A stretch of 64,000 nucleotides of DNA from G965267335 sp965267335. Lineage in GTDB: Bacteria > Bacteroidota > Bacteroidia > Cytophagales > JAAEPT01. The position numbers and the translations under genes were made by a program. The notes under the pieces were generated by a model, which was not told the DNA's origin, did not search any database, and worked only from the letters and a program-made list of their open reading frames with translations. The stretch spans positions 1,364,001-1,428,000 of the forward strand of contig OZ253953.1 of assembly GCA_965267335.1 (NCBI GenBank), read 5' to 3'. Positions 8,170 through 16,164 of this stretch are shown in pieces. Within the stretch, counting starts at the first letter, position 1. Each line of letters opens with the position of its first letter.

Positions 8170-10081
8170 GTTCGGTATTCAATTTAGGGAAAGGTTTACT
8201 ACAAGTGAAGCTGCCTATTGGAAGCAATATGGAATCAGTGGAGAAACAATCAAACGATTCAATGTTAAATCTGTAATCAGTTATATCATTGAAAAGGGAG
8301 ATCAAGAATATACTATTACAGCCACAGATGACGATCCCATTTTCGCTTATGTCATTAATGAGGACTGTATTAAACTCTATCGTCCACTTAACGATCGGTT
8401 TAAGTTTGTTTGGCTAGGAGCAAAACCGGAAGACTATGTTTTTGGAATAGATCAACTTCCTGATAAAGGCGAAGGACTCATTATTTGTGCCGGGGAAAAA
8501 GATACAATTGTTCTCTCACAGTTGGGATATAACGCAATTTGTTTGAATAGTGAAACTTCAACCCTAAAAGAAGAACTCGTCAGCCAATTAGAAGAACGGT
8601 TTGACCATGTGTCCATACTGTACGATATAGATAATACAGGTATGGTCCAATCAACCAAATGGTCTAACCAATATGGAGTTAACCGGATTGTGTTACCTGA
8701 AATTCTTAAACCTTATGGTAAGGACGTTTCGGACTATGCTCGTCAAATTCAATTGGAGACTGATGGGTTTACTTTCGATAATTTAAGCGACATCATAACA
8801 AAACCGTACCAATCGTACCAGGTACGAAAGTACGATGAGGACGAACAAATCGTAAATCGTACCGAGTACGATCGTACGTTTCCGGTAGAAATCTTTCCGG
8901 ATCAACTTCAAAAACTAATTACCGAGGCTAATGAAACATTAGGGTTTCCAATAGATTTCTTTGCTTCTTCAATCTTGGTATCCTCGGCAATAGCAATAGG
9001 AAATACATACAGGATTCAGGTTAAACGAGGATGGTATGAAAACCCTTCTCTTTTCTTAGCATTAGTAGGAAGGCCCGGAACGAATAAAAGTCATCCGTTA
9101 TCCTATGCATTTTCTCCCTTTGAAAGATTGGAACAAGAAGAGTACAGTAAATACAAGAACGATTTGTTACAATATGAAGAAGCCAAGAACGAAGGTTATT
9201 ACATGGAGAAGCCCAGGTTTAAACAGTTTCTGGTAAATGATTTTACCCCGGAATCAATTAGCTCTATTCATATCAATAACCCAAGAGGTATAGGGGTGGT
9301 AAAGGACGAGTTAGTAGGTTGGTTCAACGACTTTAATAAATACAGAAAAGGAAGTGATGAAGAGTTTTGGCTTTCTACGTGGAGTGGGAAATCAAATAAA
9401 GTCAACCGTAAATCTTCCGATGTTATTATGCTCAATAATCCTTGTATTTCGGTTATAGGGACTATCCAACCCTCCGTCTTAAAGGAGCTTGGAAAAGGGA
9501 ATCGTAACTCCAATGGATTTATTGATCGGATATTATTCAGTTATCCGGAAATTGAAAGTGGAAATTCATGGTGTGAACGAGAACTAACGGATCAGGTAGA
9601 AAACTACCTGGACCATCTTTTTTGTGCCCTTATAAAAAAGGAAGTTGAGTTTGATGAATATGGAAAAGTAAACCCGACTACTATAACCTATTCAAAAGAG
9701 GGAAGAGATATTTTCGTTCAATGGTTTAATCAAATCAACCAACTCAAAAAATCAGCTTCTGATACTGAGATTAATATTTATTCAAAGCTTGAAATTTACT
9801 TTTCGAGGCTTGCCTTAATCTTGGAACTAATCAAAAAGGCTTTTTACCATTCCGAAGGATTGGAAATTAGTAAAGGAACGGTTGAAGAAACGATTAAACT
9901 AATTGAATACTTCAAGTTCATGGCCCTGAAAGTTAGAGGGAGTATGAGTAAAGAGTCCCATGTCGGAGATAAGTTCACGGAAGCTAAACAACTAAGGGAT
10001 TCAGGTTGGACTCACGCTGAAATTGGAGATCGTTTTGGAGTTAGTGAGGGTGCAGTTCGTAAGTGGTTGAAAACGGGTTGA
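8162..10081 (+). CDS. Toprim plus DUF3987-type replication helicase/primase
   Basis: The 639-residue product has three parts. Residues ~95-190 form a toprim domain (GLIICAGEKD with the Glu; ILYDIDNTG with the DxD). Residues ~235-590 form a DUF3987-type ATPase (FPVEIFPDQL; Walker-like VGRPGTNKSH; VKDELVGWF with a Walker-B-like DE). The last ~35 residues form a helix-turn-helix (HAEIGDRFGVSEGAVRKWL). Such proteins are known from Bacteroidota plasmids and integrative elements and act in their replication. The linker between the toprim and the ATPase (SYQVRKYDEDEQ...) is encoded by GTACGA iterons that recur just after the stop, so the HTH may bind its own gene (inference). Confidence 0.8.
   Translation: MDKFGIQFRERFTTSEAAYWKQYGISGETIKRFNVKSVISYIIEKGDQEYTITATDDDPIFAYVINEDCIKLYRPLNDRFKFVWLGAKPEDYVFGIDQLPDKGEGLIICAGEKDTIVLSQLGYNAICLNSETSTLKEELVSQLEERFDHVSILYDIDNTGMVQSTKWSNQYGVNRIVLPEILKPYGKDVSDYARQIQLETDGFTFDNLSDIITKPYQSYQVRKYDEDEQIVNRTEYDRTFPVEIFPDQLQKLITEANETLGFPIDFFASSILVSSAIAIGNTYRIQVKRGWYENPSLFLALVGRPGTNKSHPLSYAFSPFERLEQEEYSKYKNDLLQYEEAKNEGYYMEKPRFKQFLVNDFTPESISSIHINNPRGIGVVKDELVGWFNDFNKYRKGSDEEFWLSTWSGKSNKVNRKSSDVIMLNNPCISVIGTIQPSVLKELGKGNRNSNGFIDRILFSYPEIESGNSWCERELTDQVENYLDHLFCALIKKEVEFDEYGKVNPTTITYSKEGRDIFVQWFNQINQLKKSASDTEINIYSKLEIYFSRLALILELIKKAFYHSEGLEISKGTVEETIKLIEYFKFMALKVRGSMSKESHVGDKFTEAKQLRDSGWTHAEIGDRFGVSEGAVRKWLKTG
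8805..8878 (+). repeat. GTACGA palindromic iterons inside the replication gene
   Basis: Contains CGTACC (8805), the perfect 15-bp palindrome TCGTACC-A-GGTACGA (8813-8827), GTACGAT (8830-8836), TCGTACC (8857-8863) and GTACGATCGTAC (8866-8877). All lie in the low-complexity linker of the coding sequence. The same palindrome-plus-half-site layout occurs at 10090-10113. Confidence 0.85.
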
Positions 10082-10152
10082 TCGTACCATCGTACTAGGT
10101 ACGAAAGTACGATTTATAGAAAACGCTGAATCGTACCTGGTACGAAGTACGA
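10082..10152 (+). repeat. GTACGA palindromic iterons after the replication gene
   Basis: TCGTACC (10082-10088), TCGTACT-A-GGTACGA (10090-10104) with AA-GTACGAT (10107-10113), then TCGTACC-T-GGTACGA (10131-10145) with A-GTACGA (10147-10152). The spacing matches the block inside the preceding gene. This is a candidate origin of replication or autoregulatory site. Confidence 0.85.
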
Positions 10153-10162
10153 ATCAATAAAA

Positions 10163-10196
10163 AAGCTCTGGTGGGTTGGGAACCTGCCAGAGCCTT
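10163..10196. terminator. Hairpin next to the iterons
   Basis: GCTCTGG (10165-10171) pairs with CCAGAGC (10187-10193), with an inner GGTT/AACC pairing. An A-run precedes it on the + strand, so on the minus strand the stem is followed by six Ts. It could stop transcription entering from the right or be part of the iteron region's origin structure. Confidence 0.45.
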
Positions 10197-10292
10197 AATT
10201 GACGACTGTTGAATGTATGTGTAAGATACTCATTTTCAGTTTAATTAAACACGAATAATGATTAAATTATAGGGAGGAAACGCACAACTTAT

Positions 10293-10904
10293 GTGTCTAT
10301 CCCTAGGGATTACGGTTATTTCAGGAAGATGGGAAGATATTCAACAGGATCAGAAACAACAGAAGCTTCAACCAGACTTGAATTAAAGTATTTACTGGAA
10401 AAAGGATTTTTTCGAAAGGGTTCCATCGCAAAAGGAGTAATCAAATGGACGGATGGTTCTTCTATTTCAATAAAAACGATCCGAAGCAGTAGTCAAATCA
10501 TTATGACATTAAGCTATACCATTACAAACGACAGTGGTACAACAAAAATCAACGACCTTTTTGAAGTGACCTCTGTACCCTCAAACCTTGGAAAAGGAGA
10601 AGTATTGTATTTCGTATGCCCGGAAACAAAGAAGCGAGCAAGGATTCTCTATATGGCTTATGGTAGCTATCATTTCAAATCAAGAGATGCTTACAAACAT
10701 CGTATTTATTATCCATCACAGGTGTGTGGTAAGAAGTATCGTTTTCCGTTTAAGTACTTTGATAAGGAACAAGAGCTCCATGAAATATGGAAGAGAGGTT
10801 ATAAAAAGACTTATAAAGGGAAGCCTACTAAGATCGCTTTGAAACAACGTGAGCTTTTGGAATATGTGTCTGGTATAGATATTGAACCGTTTTATTATAT
10901 ATAA
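10293..10904 (+). CDS. Conserved Bacteroidota mobile-element hypothetical protein
   Basis: Up to 203 residues from GTG 10293; ATG 10329 (MGRYSTGSET) is an alternative that fits the pattern of related proteins. Features: YLLEKGFFRKG, a WTDGSSISI strand, VPSNLGKGEVLYFVCP, RARILYMAYGSYHFKSR and the tail RIYYPSQVCGKKY. I remember proteins of this layout as common hypotheticals on Bacteroidota accessory DNA, with no known function. An AGGGAGG site (10271-10277) lies upstream and can pair with TCCCTA inside the first codons, which may hide the first start. Confidence 0.65.
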   Translation: MSIPRDYGYFRKMGRYSTGSETTEASTRLELKYLLEKGFFRKGSIAKGVIKWTDGSSISIKTIRSSSQIIMTLSYTITNDSGTTKINDLFEVTSVPSNLGKGEVLYFVCPETKKRARILYMAYGSYHFKSRDAYKHRIYYPSQVCGKKYRFPFKYFDKEQELHEIWKRGYKKTYKGKPTKIALKQRELLEYVSGIDIEPFYYI

Positions 10905-11016
10905 ACCATTCATCAGATAAAGCGTAAGTTATGAATGGAAAGATTTGTAAATTTGTAGAATAACAAAACGAATGAATATAGATTAGAATTTAATAGACAT
11001 AGATATTAGCGCGTTG

Positions 11017-11203
11017 CTAATCGTTTCCATCACTTAAAACCGCCAAATCTTTAAGACCTCTGGAATCTGATTGAGCTAGCGCACACCTGAAAGGGTGTGA
11101 TCGTTATGCTTTTCAGTGAGGTCGGGTGCTTGGCGGTACCTAAGTGAGCTGATTAGTAGAGGTTCACGCCCTTTTTGATTTTATAAACCGCCATTCGGAC
11201 CTC
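11017..11203 (+). ncRNA. Structured leader A with alternative pairing arm
   Basis: Pairs seen: CTAATC (11017-11022) with GATTAG (11151-11156); CACTTA (11031-11036) with TAAGTG (11141-11146); ACCGCCAA (11039-11046) with TTGGCGGT (11130-11137); GACCTC (11055-11060) with GAGGTC (11118-11123); CACACC with GGTGTG (11082-11099). A second copy of the 5' arm, ACCGCCA..GGACCTC (11187-11203), lies 20 bases before the ATG of the next gene, so the middle strand can pair with either copy. A four-codon ORF (11204-11218) sits between. Leader B repeats this plan with different bases, which supports a conserved RNA fold. Confidence 0.65.
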
Positions 11204-11223
11204 ATGGCCCTAAACTAACAGCC

Positions 11224-11817
11224 ATGAAAGCTATTTTATTTTTCTCCGCTATTCTTTATAGCACAATTACCTTTTCACAAACAGAAGCCACTACCAGTGA
11301 CGGAAAGAAAGTCCTTCTGAAAGACGATGGAACCTGGGAGTATGCCAAAACAGACACCTCAAAGCAAACTGGGGCCTGTGAGGATTATATCGAAGTATAC
11401 ACCGATAAGATGACAGGTGAATCCAATGTAGGGGCCATTAAGAAGATCATCTTAACCGAAAACAGCACAAAAGGCATAACCATCTATTGTATGCTGGATA
11501 AGTCTCAAAAGACGTTTATTATGTCTTGTAAAGCAATTGGAGAAGGATGTATTGATGATAACGCCAAGGTCAATCTTTTATTCAAAGACGGAACCAGAAA
11601 AGAAGTAATAGCATCTTCCAACTTCAATTGTAAAGGAAGTGTACCGATCTATTCAGGAGGTGGTTTTGGAAATAAAACACTCCTCGAACTTTTATCGACC
11701 AAGGAGCTTGAAACCATTCGTATTTCAACGTCCAGAGGATTTATACAGGAAGACTTCAAAGAGAAAGGTAATGACCTTCTTCAAACCATCAAGTGTCTTA
11801 AAACCCACATGAAGTAA
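11224..11817 (+). CDS. Secreted hypothetical protein (DUF3157-like N-terminus)
   Basis: 197 residues. A signal peptide covers residues 1-18 (ILFFSAILYSTITFSQ), followed by TSDGKKVLLKDDGTWEY, a short motif common at the start of secreted Bacteroidota proteins of the DUF3157 kind. The rest (CEDYIEVYTDKMTGE, CMLDKSQKTF, CKAIGEGC) has several cysteines that could form disulfides in the periplasm. The gene follows leader A and precedes leader B and the recombinase. Its role is unknown; it may be cargo of the element. Confidence 0.6.
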   Translation: MKAILFFSAILYSTITFSQTEATTSDGKKVLLKDDGTWEYAKTDTSKQTGACEDYIEVYTDKMTGESNVGAIKKIILTENSTKGITIYCMLDKSQKTFIMSCKAIGEGCIDDNAKVNLLFKDGTRKEVIASSNFNCKGSVPIYSGGGFGNKTLLELLSTKELETIRISTSRGFIQEDFKEKGNDLLQTIKCLKTHMK

Positions 11818-11827
11818 AAATAACACA

Positions 11828-11973
11828 CTCACGGTAGCTCGAAAACAGCCACACATTCAGTTTCCCGTGAGTACAGTTAAAGGAGGAGTATCCCTTTGAA
11901 ACGAGGGTTTCGTGGCTGTTACCTGAGCTAGAAGGGTACTCTCTCCGATATTTTCAAACATTAAAACAGCCAC
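11828..11973 (+). ncRNA. Structured leader B with alternative pairing arm
   Basis: TAGCTC (11835-11840) pairs with GAGCTA (11925-11930), and AACAGCCAC (11844-11852) with GTGGCTGTT (11912-11920). A second AACAGCCAC (11965-11973) ends four bases before the recombinase ATG at 11978, so GTGGCTGTT can pair there instead and cover the start. Further possible pairs: CTCACGG/CCGTGAG (11828/11865) and GAGTATCCC/GGGTACTC (11886/11934). The internal loop (AA opposite ACC) between the first two stems matches leader A. Confidence 0.65.
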
Positions 11974-11977
11974 AACA

Positions 11978-12511
11978 ATGAAACTAGCCATATATGCTCG
12001 TGTATCGACACAAGAGCAAACAGTCGAAAATCAACTTATCCGATTAACAGAATACTGTGAAAAGCACAAATACAGTTTTGTGACCTTTAAAGAAAAAGAG
12101 TCCACTCGTAAGACGAGACCAGTTAAGCAAGAACTACTAACCAGACTTAGAAATAAAGAGTTTGACGGAGTTATTGTTTACTCCCTATCACGCTGGGCCA
12201 GATCATCCACAGAACTAATCCTTGAAATACAAGAACTAGTGGATAAGGGAATTGCTTTTATCTCTTACTCGGAAAGTCTGGACTTTTCAACCGCTACCGG
12301 AAAACTGCATTTTCAAATATTGTCGGCTTTCGCTGAGTTTGAAAGAAGCCTAATCTCTGAACGAACCAAAGAAGGAATCAGGCGAGCTAAGAAAGAAGGT
12401 AAGAGAGTCGGACGACCAACAGGAAGTAAAGACTCAAAACCCCGGAAAAACGAAGGGTATCTCAGAAGAGAGGCTTTGAAGAGGGAATCAAATAATCCTC
12501 CCCTCAAATAA
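11978..12511 (+). CDS. Serine recombinase (resolvase family)
   Basis: 177 residues. The N-terminal catalytic domain has YARVST with the nucleophilic Ser at about residue 10, VYSLSRWARSS with the active-site arginines, and the long helix AFAEFERSLISERTKEG. The usual helix-turn-helix is replaced by a basic tail (GRPTGSKDSKPRKNEGYLRR), as in a Bacteroidota subgroup known from memory. It probably resolves or inverts DNA of the element. Leader B can mask its start codon, so its synthesis may be RNA-controlled (inference). Confidence 0.85.
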   Translation: MKLAIYARVSTQEQTVENQLIRLTEYCEKHKYSFVTFKEKESTRKTRPVKQELLTRLRNKEFDGVIVYSLSRWARSSTELILEIQELVDKGIAFISYSESLDFSTATGKLHFQILSAFAEFERSLISERTKEGIRRAKKEGKRVGRPTGSKDSKPRKNEGYLRREALKRESNNPPLK

Positions 12512-12528
12512 TTACACACTTGAAAAAA

Positions 12529-12562
12529 CTTGATTTTAAATCAAGATCAGAGGTTCAACCTC
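12529..12562 (+). promoter_or_regulatory. Two adjacent palindromes upstream of the ATPase gene
   Basis: CTTGATTT-T-AAATCAAG (12529-12545) has perfect 8-bp arms; GAGGTT-C-AACCTC (12550-12562) has perfect 6-bp arms. Both have a one-base centre, which is poor for a hairpin and better for a dimer binding site, so an operator is the preferred reading. They lie between the recombinase and ATPase genes. Confidence 0.45.
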
Positions 12563-12635
12563 CCCTGTAAAATCAATACCAAACAAACGTCCGATTATTT
12601 GGTCCAACCTAACAAAAACCTAACATTTAGAAAAA

Positions 12636-14135
12636 ATGAAACTCAACATACCTAACCCCGAACTATTAGAACTAACCACAGAAGAATTAAGAATCTATGT
12701 CCTTGGAGGAATCAAGCTCACCGGACTCGATAGATTAAGAACTACCCTTAAACTTGTCATCAAAGGAGTGAAAGCTTTTCCACTACGTTACTCGGTCGAT
12801 TTGTACAACACCGACCAGACAGAGAAACTCATAAGAAGAGCTGCCGATCACTTTGACTTGGAAGTACAGACAGTCAGAAAGATCATAATGAACCTGATTG
12901 AAGAATTGGAAAAGTACAGAGTCGAAAAGAATCAGGAATACTATAAGCCCAAACGACAAGCCAAAGAGTTAACCCCGGAAGAAGAAAAAGAAGCCGTCAA
13001 GTACTTGAAACAAAAAGACCTACTGCAACGAACGATGAAGGACATTGGAAAAGCCGGAGTTATCGGAGAAGAGATCAATAGACTACTAATGTACCTGGTC
13101 TTTACCTCCCGGAAACTCAACAATCCACTGCATGTTATTTCACTCGGTCCGTCCGGTGTGGGTAAGAGCCACCTTCAAAACACAGTAGCAGAACTGATCC
13201 CCGAAGAAGATGTCATCCATATCACCAGCCTGACCAAGAACTCTCTGTACTATTTCGACTCAGATCAACTCAATCACGCTATCATAGCTATTGAAGATTT
13301 AGACGGAGCAACAGAAGAATCACTATACGCTATCCGTGAGCTACAATCCCGAAAGCAACTCTCCAAAACAGTAGCCGTCAAGGACAGTAAAGGGAATACC
13401 AAAACCGAAACCGTCCTGGTCAAAGCCATTGTATCTGTTGCCGCTACCACAACCAAAGAGAAAGTCTATAACGACAACTCCAACCGATCCATCCTGATCC
13501 ATATAGACACCTCCAAAGAACAAGACGAAAGGATTATGAATTATCAAAAGGAGTTGGCTCATGGTTCAATAAGTAGAGAACCCCAAGATCACCACAAGGA
13601 TTTATTAAAAAACACCCAAAGAGCTTTGAAACCAGTGAAAGTAGTAAATCCACTAGCCAAGGATTTAAAGCTCCCCAATAGTGTTTATAACCCTCGTAGA
13701 ACGATGTCTATTTACCTGTCATTGATCGAGGTAATCACCTTCTACAACCAGTACCAAAGACCGCAAACCAAGGACGAACACGGCAACCTAATTGTCAAGA
13801 CGGAGATCGAAGATATTGAATGGGCTAATTTGCTTTTAAAAGAAGTATTACTCCGAAAATCTGATGATTTACCAGGAGCTGTCAGAAGCTTTTTAGATAA
13901 GCTTAAATCAACGATCGGTTCCAAACGGGGATTCACAAGCAAAGAGGTGCGTAAGGCTCTCAGGATAGCTCCAACTACCCTTAAAAGGTATTTAAAAGAG
14001 CTTGAAGGGAACGGAAACATTAAAGTGAAGGGTAACCGATACACAGGTTATGAATATAAGTTACTGGAAGATGATTATGAGGAAGTGAAAAGTGAGATCG
14101 AGCAGTTCACTAGCCCACTGGTAGTCCAGTCATAA
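12636..14135 (+). CDS. P-loop ATPase with C-terminal winged helix (mobile-element replication or partition)
   Basis: 499 residues. The N-terminus is helical and basic; the ATPase core has Walker A GPSGVGKSHL at about residue 171, Walker B AIIAIEDLD at about 214 and a sensor-like VSVAATTTKE. The C-terminus has a winged-helix pattern (FTSKEVRKALRIAPTTLKRYLKELEGNG..GYEYKL). The layout suggests an AAA+-like DNA-handling protein similar to phage and plasmid replication ATPases. It sits between two recombinase modules, which fits a role in element replication or strand transfer. Confidence 0.6.
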   Translation: MKLNIPNPELLELTTEELRIYVLGGIKLTGLDRLRTTLKLVIKGVKAFPLRYSVDLYNTDQTEKLIRRAADHFDLEVQTVRKIIMNLIEELEKYRVEKNQEYYKPKRQAKELTPEEEKEAVKYLKQKDLLQRTMKDIGKAGVIGEEINRLLMYLVFTSRKLNNPLHVISLGPSGVGKSHLQNTVAELIPEEDVIHITSLTKNSLYYFDSDQLNHAIIAIEDLDGATEESLYAIRELQSRKQLSKTVAVKDSKGNTKTETVLVKAIVSVAATTTKEKVYNDNSNRSILIHIDTSKEQDERIMNYQKELAHGSISREPQDHHKDLLKNTQRALKPVKVVNPLAKDLKLPNSVYNPRRTMSIYLSLIEVITFYNQYQRPQTKDEHGNLIVKTEIEDIEWANLLLKEVLLRKSDDLPGAVRSFLDKLKSTIGSKRGFTSKEVRKALRIAPTTLKRYLKELEGNGNIKVKGNRYTGYEYKLLEDDYEEVKSEIEQFTSPLVVQS

Positions 14136-14193
14136 AATGGACCACTTAACTAACTGATTATTAACCGACACGAAGTGTCTGGACCAGTAGACC

Positions 14194-14457
14194 ATGAAAA
14201 ACACAGACCTATCAAAAATTATAGAAGGATGTATCAAAAAAGACAGAGCATCCAGACGAGCATTATATGATCTATACGCCCCTAAAATCAATGGAGCAGC
14301 CTATCGAATTATTGGAGATCGAGATAAAGCCGAACACGTGCTTTTTGAAACCTTAGTTGAGGTGTATCTCACGATTGAAGAATGTCCACCAGATCAGTTT
14401 GAGGAATGGCTGATCGACATAATGGAAGAAGTAATTAATAAAACAGACGAAGTCTGA
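14194..14457 (+). CDS. Truncated sigma-70 region-2-like protein
   Basis: 87 residues. LSKIIEGCIKKDRASRRALYDLYAP and AYRIIGDRDKAEHVLFETLVEVY match the start and region 2 of ECF sigma factors, but region 4 is absent and the usual acidic DVLQETF motif is altered. The stop overlaps the integrase start (TGATG). It could be a regulatory decoy or a small recombination accessory factor. The upstream spacer holds GACACgaaGTGTC and a CTGGACCAG box just before the ATG that can pair with GTCCAG near the end of the ATPase gene. Confidence 0.55.
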   Translation: MKNTDLSKIIEGCIKKDRASRRALYDLYAPKINGAAYRIIGDRDKAEHVLFETLVEVYLTIEECPPDQFEEWLIDIMEEVINKTDEV

Positions 14458-15350
14458 TGAAATCACTTAGACTGTTTGCCCCACAATTCCAGATCATCGA
14501 GATCAGTTTCTCCGAATGGCTGGAATACCAGAACTATTCAGAAAGTGCGGTAAAAAACTACACTGCTAAGATCAAGGAACTATTGCACTACCTGGAACAG
14601 CATCAAACCACAAGACCCGAAGAGATCACGTCTAAACAAATCGAAGACTTCATTGAATCTATAAAACAAAGACCCAACCAAACCAAAGGAGGAGGACTCA
14701 GTAATCAGTCTATCAATTACACGATCAAGTCAATCAACCGCTTTTGTGAATACCTGAGATTAACCAAAGGAATCCTATTGGAACCGAGCCTAAAAAGAGA
14801 AAAGGTAGAACAAAAGGAAATCCAAATCCTAACCAGAGAAGAAATGGAACGACTCTTTGAAGCTACTATTGGAGATCATCCGATAGACAAGCGATCCCAG
14901 GCAATACTATCCATTTTCTACGGTGCAGGACTCAGGAGAAGTGAAGTTGAAAACCTGAAAGTACATGATGTTTCTTTTGACAGGAATCAACTCTTTATCA
15001 ACCAGGCCAAAGGGAATAAAGATAGAATCGTACCCGTACCAGAAAGTGTTATCCGAATCATCAAAACCTATATCACTGAGTGTCGTGATATATTCGAAGA
15101 TGCGAGTGAGTACACAGAAGACTATCTGTTTATCGAGATAACAGGAAAGAGAATGAGTCCTTGGAGTTATGACCAGTGGCTTAAGAAACTAATCCAGCGA
15201 TCCGAGTTAGACAAACACATTACCCTCCATACCTTCCGTCATACCCTTGCTACACACTTGCTACAATCGGGAATGAAATTGGAAGACATTGCTCAACTAC
15301 TCGGACACTCATCACTTGATTCCACCATGATATATACCCACTATGTTTGA
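14457..15350 (+). CDS. Tyrosine recombinase/integrase, catalytically complete
   Basis: 297 residues. A SAM-like core-binding domain (residues ~15-105: FSEWLEYQNYSESAVKNY) precedes the catalytic domain. The catalytic set is visible: Arg in GLRRSEV, Lys in KGNKDR, HTFRH, the second His in LLGHSS and Tyr in IYTHY. Start and stop overlap both neighbours (1 bp and 8 bp), so the three genes form a tight unit. Role: site-specific integration or excision of the element. Confidence 0.88.
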   Translation: MKSLRLFAPQFQIIEISFSEWLEYQNYSESAVKNYTAKIKELLHYLEQHQTTRPEEITSKQIEDFIESIKQRPNQTKGGGLSNQSINYTIKSINRFCEYLRLTKGILLEPSLKREKVEQKEIQILTREEMERLFEATIGDHPIDKRSQAILSIFYGAGLRRSEVENLKVHDVSFDRNQLFINQAKGNKDRIVPVPESVIRIIKTYITECRDIFEDASEYTEDYLFIEITGKRMSPWSYDQWLKKLIQRSELDKHITLHTFRHTLATHLLQSGMKLEDIAQLLGHSSLDSTMIYTHYV

Positions 15351-16164
15351 AGATTACCTCATCGATAAAGGAATGTCCCGAAGGACAATAAAAGACACCC
15401 TATTAACCATAGAACGGTTTAATGATTGGCTCTTGAATGAAAATGTTGAGGAACCCAACTATAACGATGTATTAGCTTACATCAATCAATTGACTTATCA
15501 GCCGCACACCAAAAATGTCACCATCAACCGACTTAAGCATTACTTCGCCTATCAGGTGGAGCAAGGAAAGAGAACAGACAATCCAGCTTTTCATATTAAG
15601 ATTAAAGGAGCCAGTAAGAAGGTCTATCAAACGTTGACAAACGAAGAACTCGATAACCTGTTTGAAACTTACCGTAGAAGACCTATGTACCTAAAAGATC
15701 AATGGAAAACACATGTGAAATACCTCAATATGTTCGGGCTGATTATTTACCAGGGACTCCGGTCCAAAGAGCTTGATAACTTACGATGTGAGGATTTTAA
15801 TCTTCATGAAGGGACTATTGAGATTCACGAAACAGTTCGAGCCAATAGGCGTAAGTTAAAACTGGAATCAAGACAGATATTACCACTGGTTCAGTACCTG
15901 GAAATAACCAAAGGAAAGTTCTATGACAACCGAATAGAGGACCTACGACAACCCGTTTTAGAGCCACTTAAAAAGATGATTGACACTCAGGTGTCATTTC
16001 AGCAAATAAGAGCCTCACGCATTACTATATGGCTTAGAGAGCATGATATAAGAAAGGTATTGTATCTAACTGGATTTAGGTATGTGAGTTCATTGGAGAG
16101 ATATAAGAATCAGGACTTGGAGAATCTAAAAGATGCGGTGGTTAGGTTTCATCCGATGGGTTAA
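15343..16164 (+). CDS. Second tyrosine recombinase, variant active site
   Basis: 273 residues, overlapping the first integrase. The core-binding domain (YLIDKGMSRRTIKDTL) is followed by a catalytic domain with Arg in QGLRSKEL, then RASRITIWL in place of HxxR, then TGFRYVSSLERY, where the second His position is Phe and the final Tyr is kept. I recall related Bacteroidota recombinases with the form GHRYVSSTERY, so the His loss may be specific to this copy. Paired overlapping recombinases usually act together on one site. The gene ends 4 bp into the convergent phosphoribosyltransferase gene. Confidence 0.8.
   Translation: MFEDYLIDKGMSRRTIKDTLLTIERFNDWLLNENVEEPNYNDVLAYINQLTYQPHTKNVTINRLKHYFAYQVEQGKRTDNPAFHIKIKGASKKVYQTLTNEELDNLFETYRRRPMYLKDQWKTHVKYLNMFGLIIYQGLRSKELDNLRCEDFNLHEGTIEIHETVRANRRKLKLESRQILPLVQYLEITKGKFYDNRIEDLRQPVLEPLKKMIDTQVSFQQIRASRITIWLREHDIRKVLYLTGFRYVSSLERYKNQDLENLKDAVVRFHPMG

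Noticed and set aside
11017..11203. Leader A as a retron RNA
   Set aside because: There is no reverse transcriptase gene anywhere in the window.
11039..11973. Leaders A and B as integron attC sites
   Set aside because: The outer arms lack the GTTRRRY/RYYYAAC boxes of attC, no integron integrase is near, and the third arm copy before the ATG does not fit.
14457..16164. The two tyrosine recombinases as one frameshifted gene
   Set aside because: Each has its own complete core-binding and catalytic domain; the 8-bp overlap is coupling, not a frameshift.
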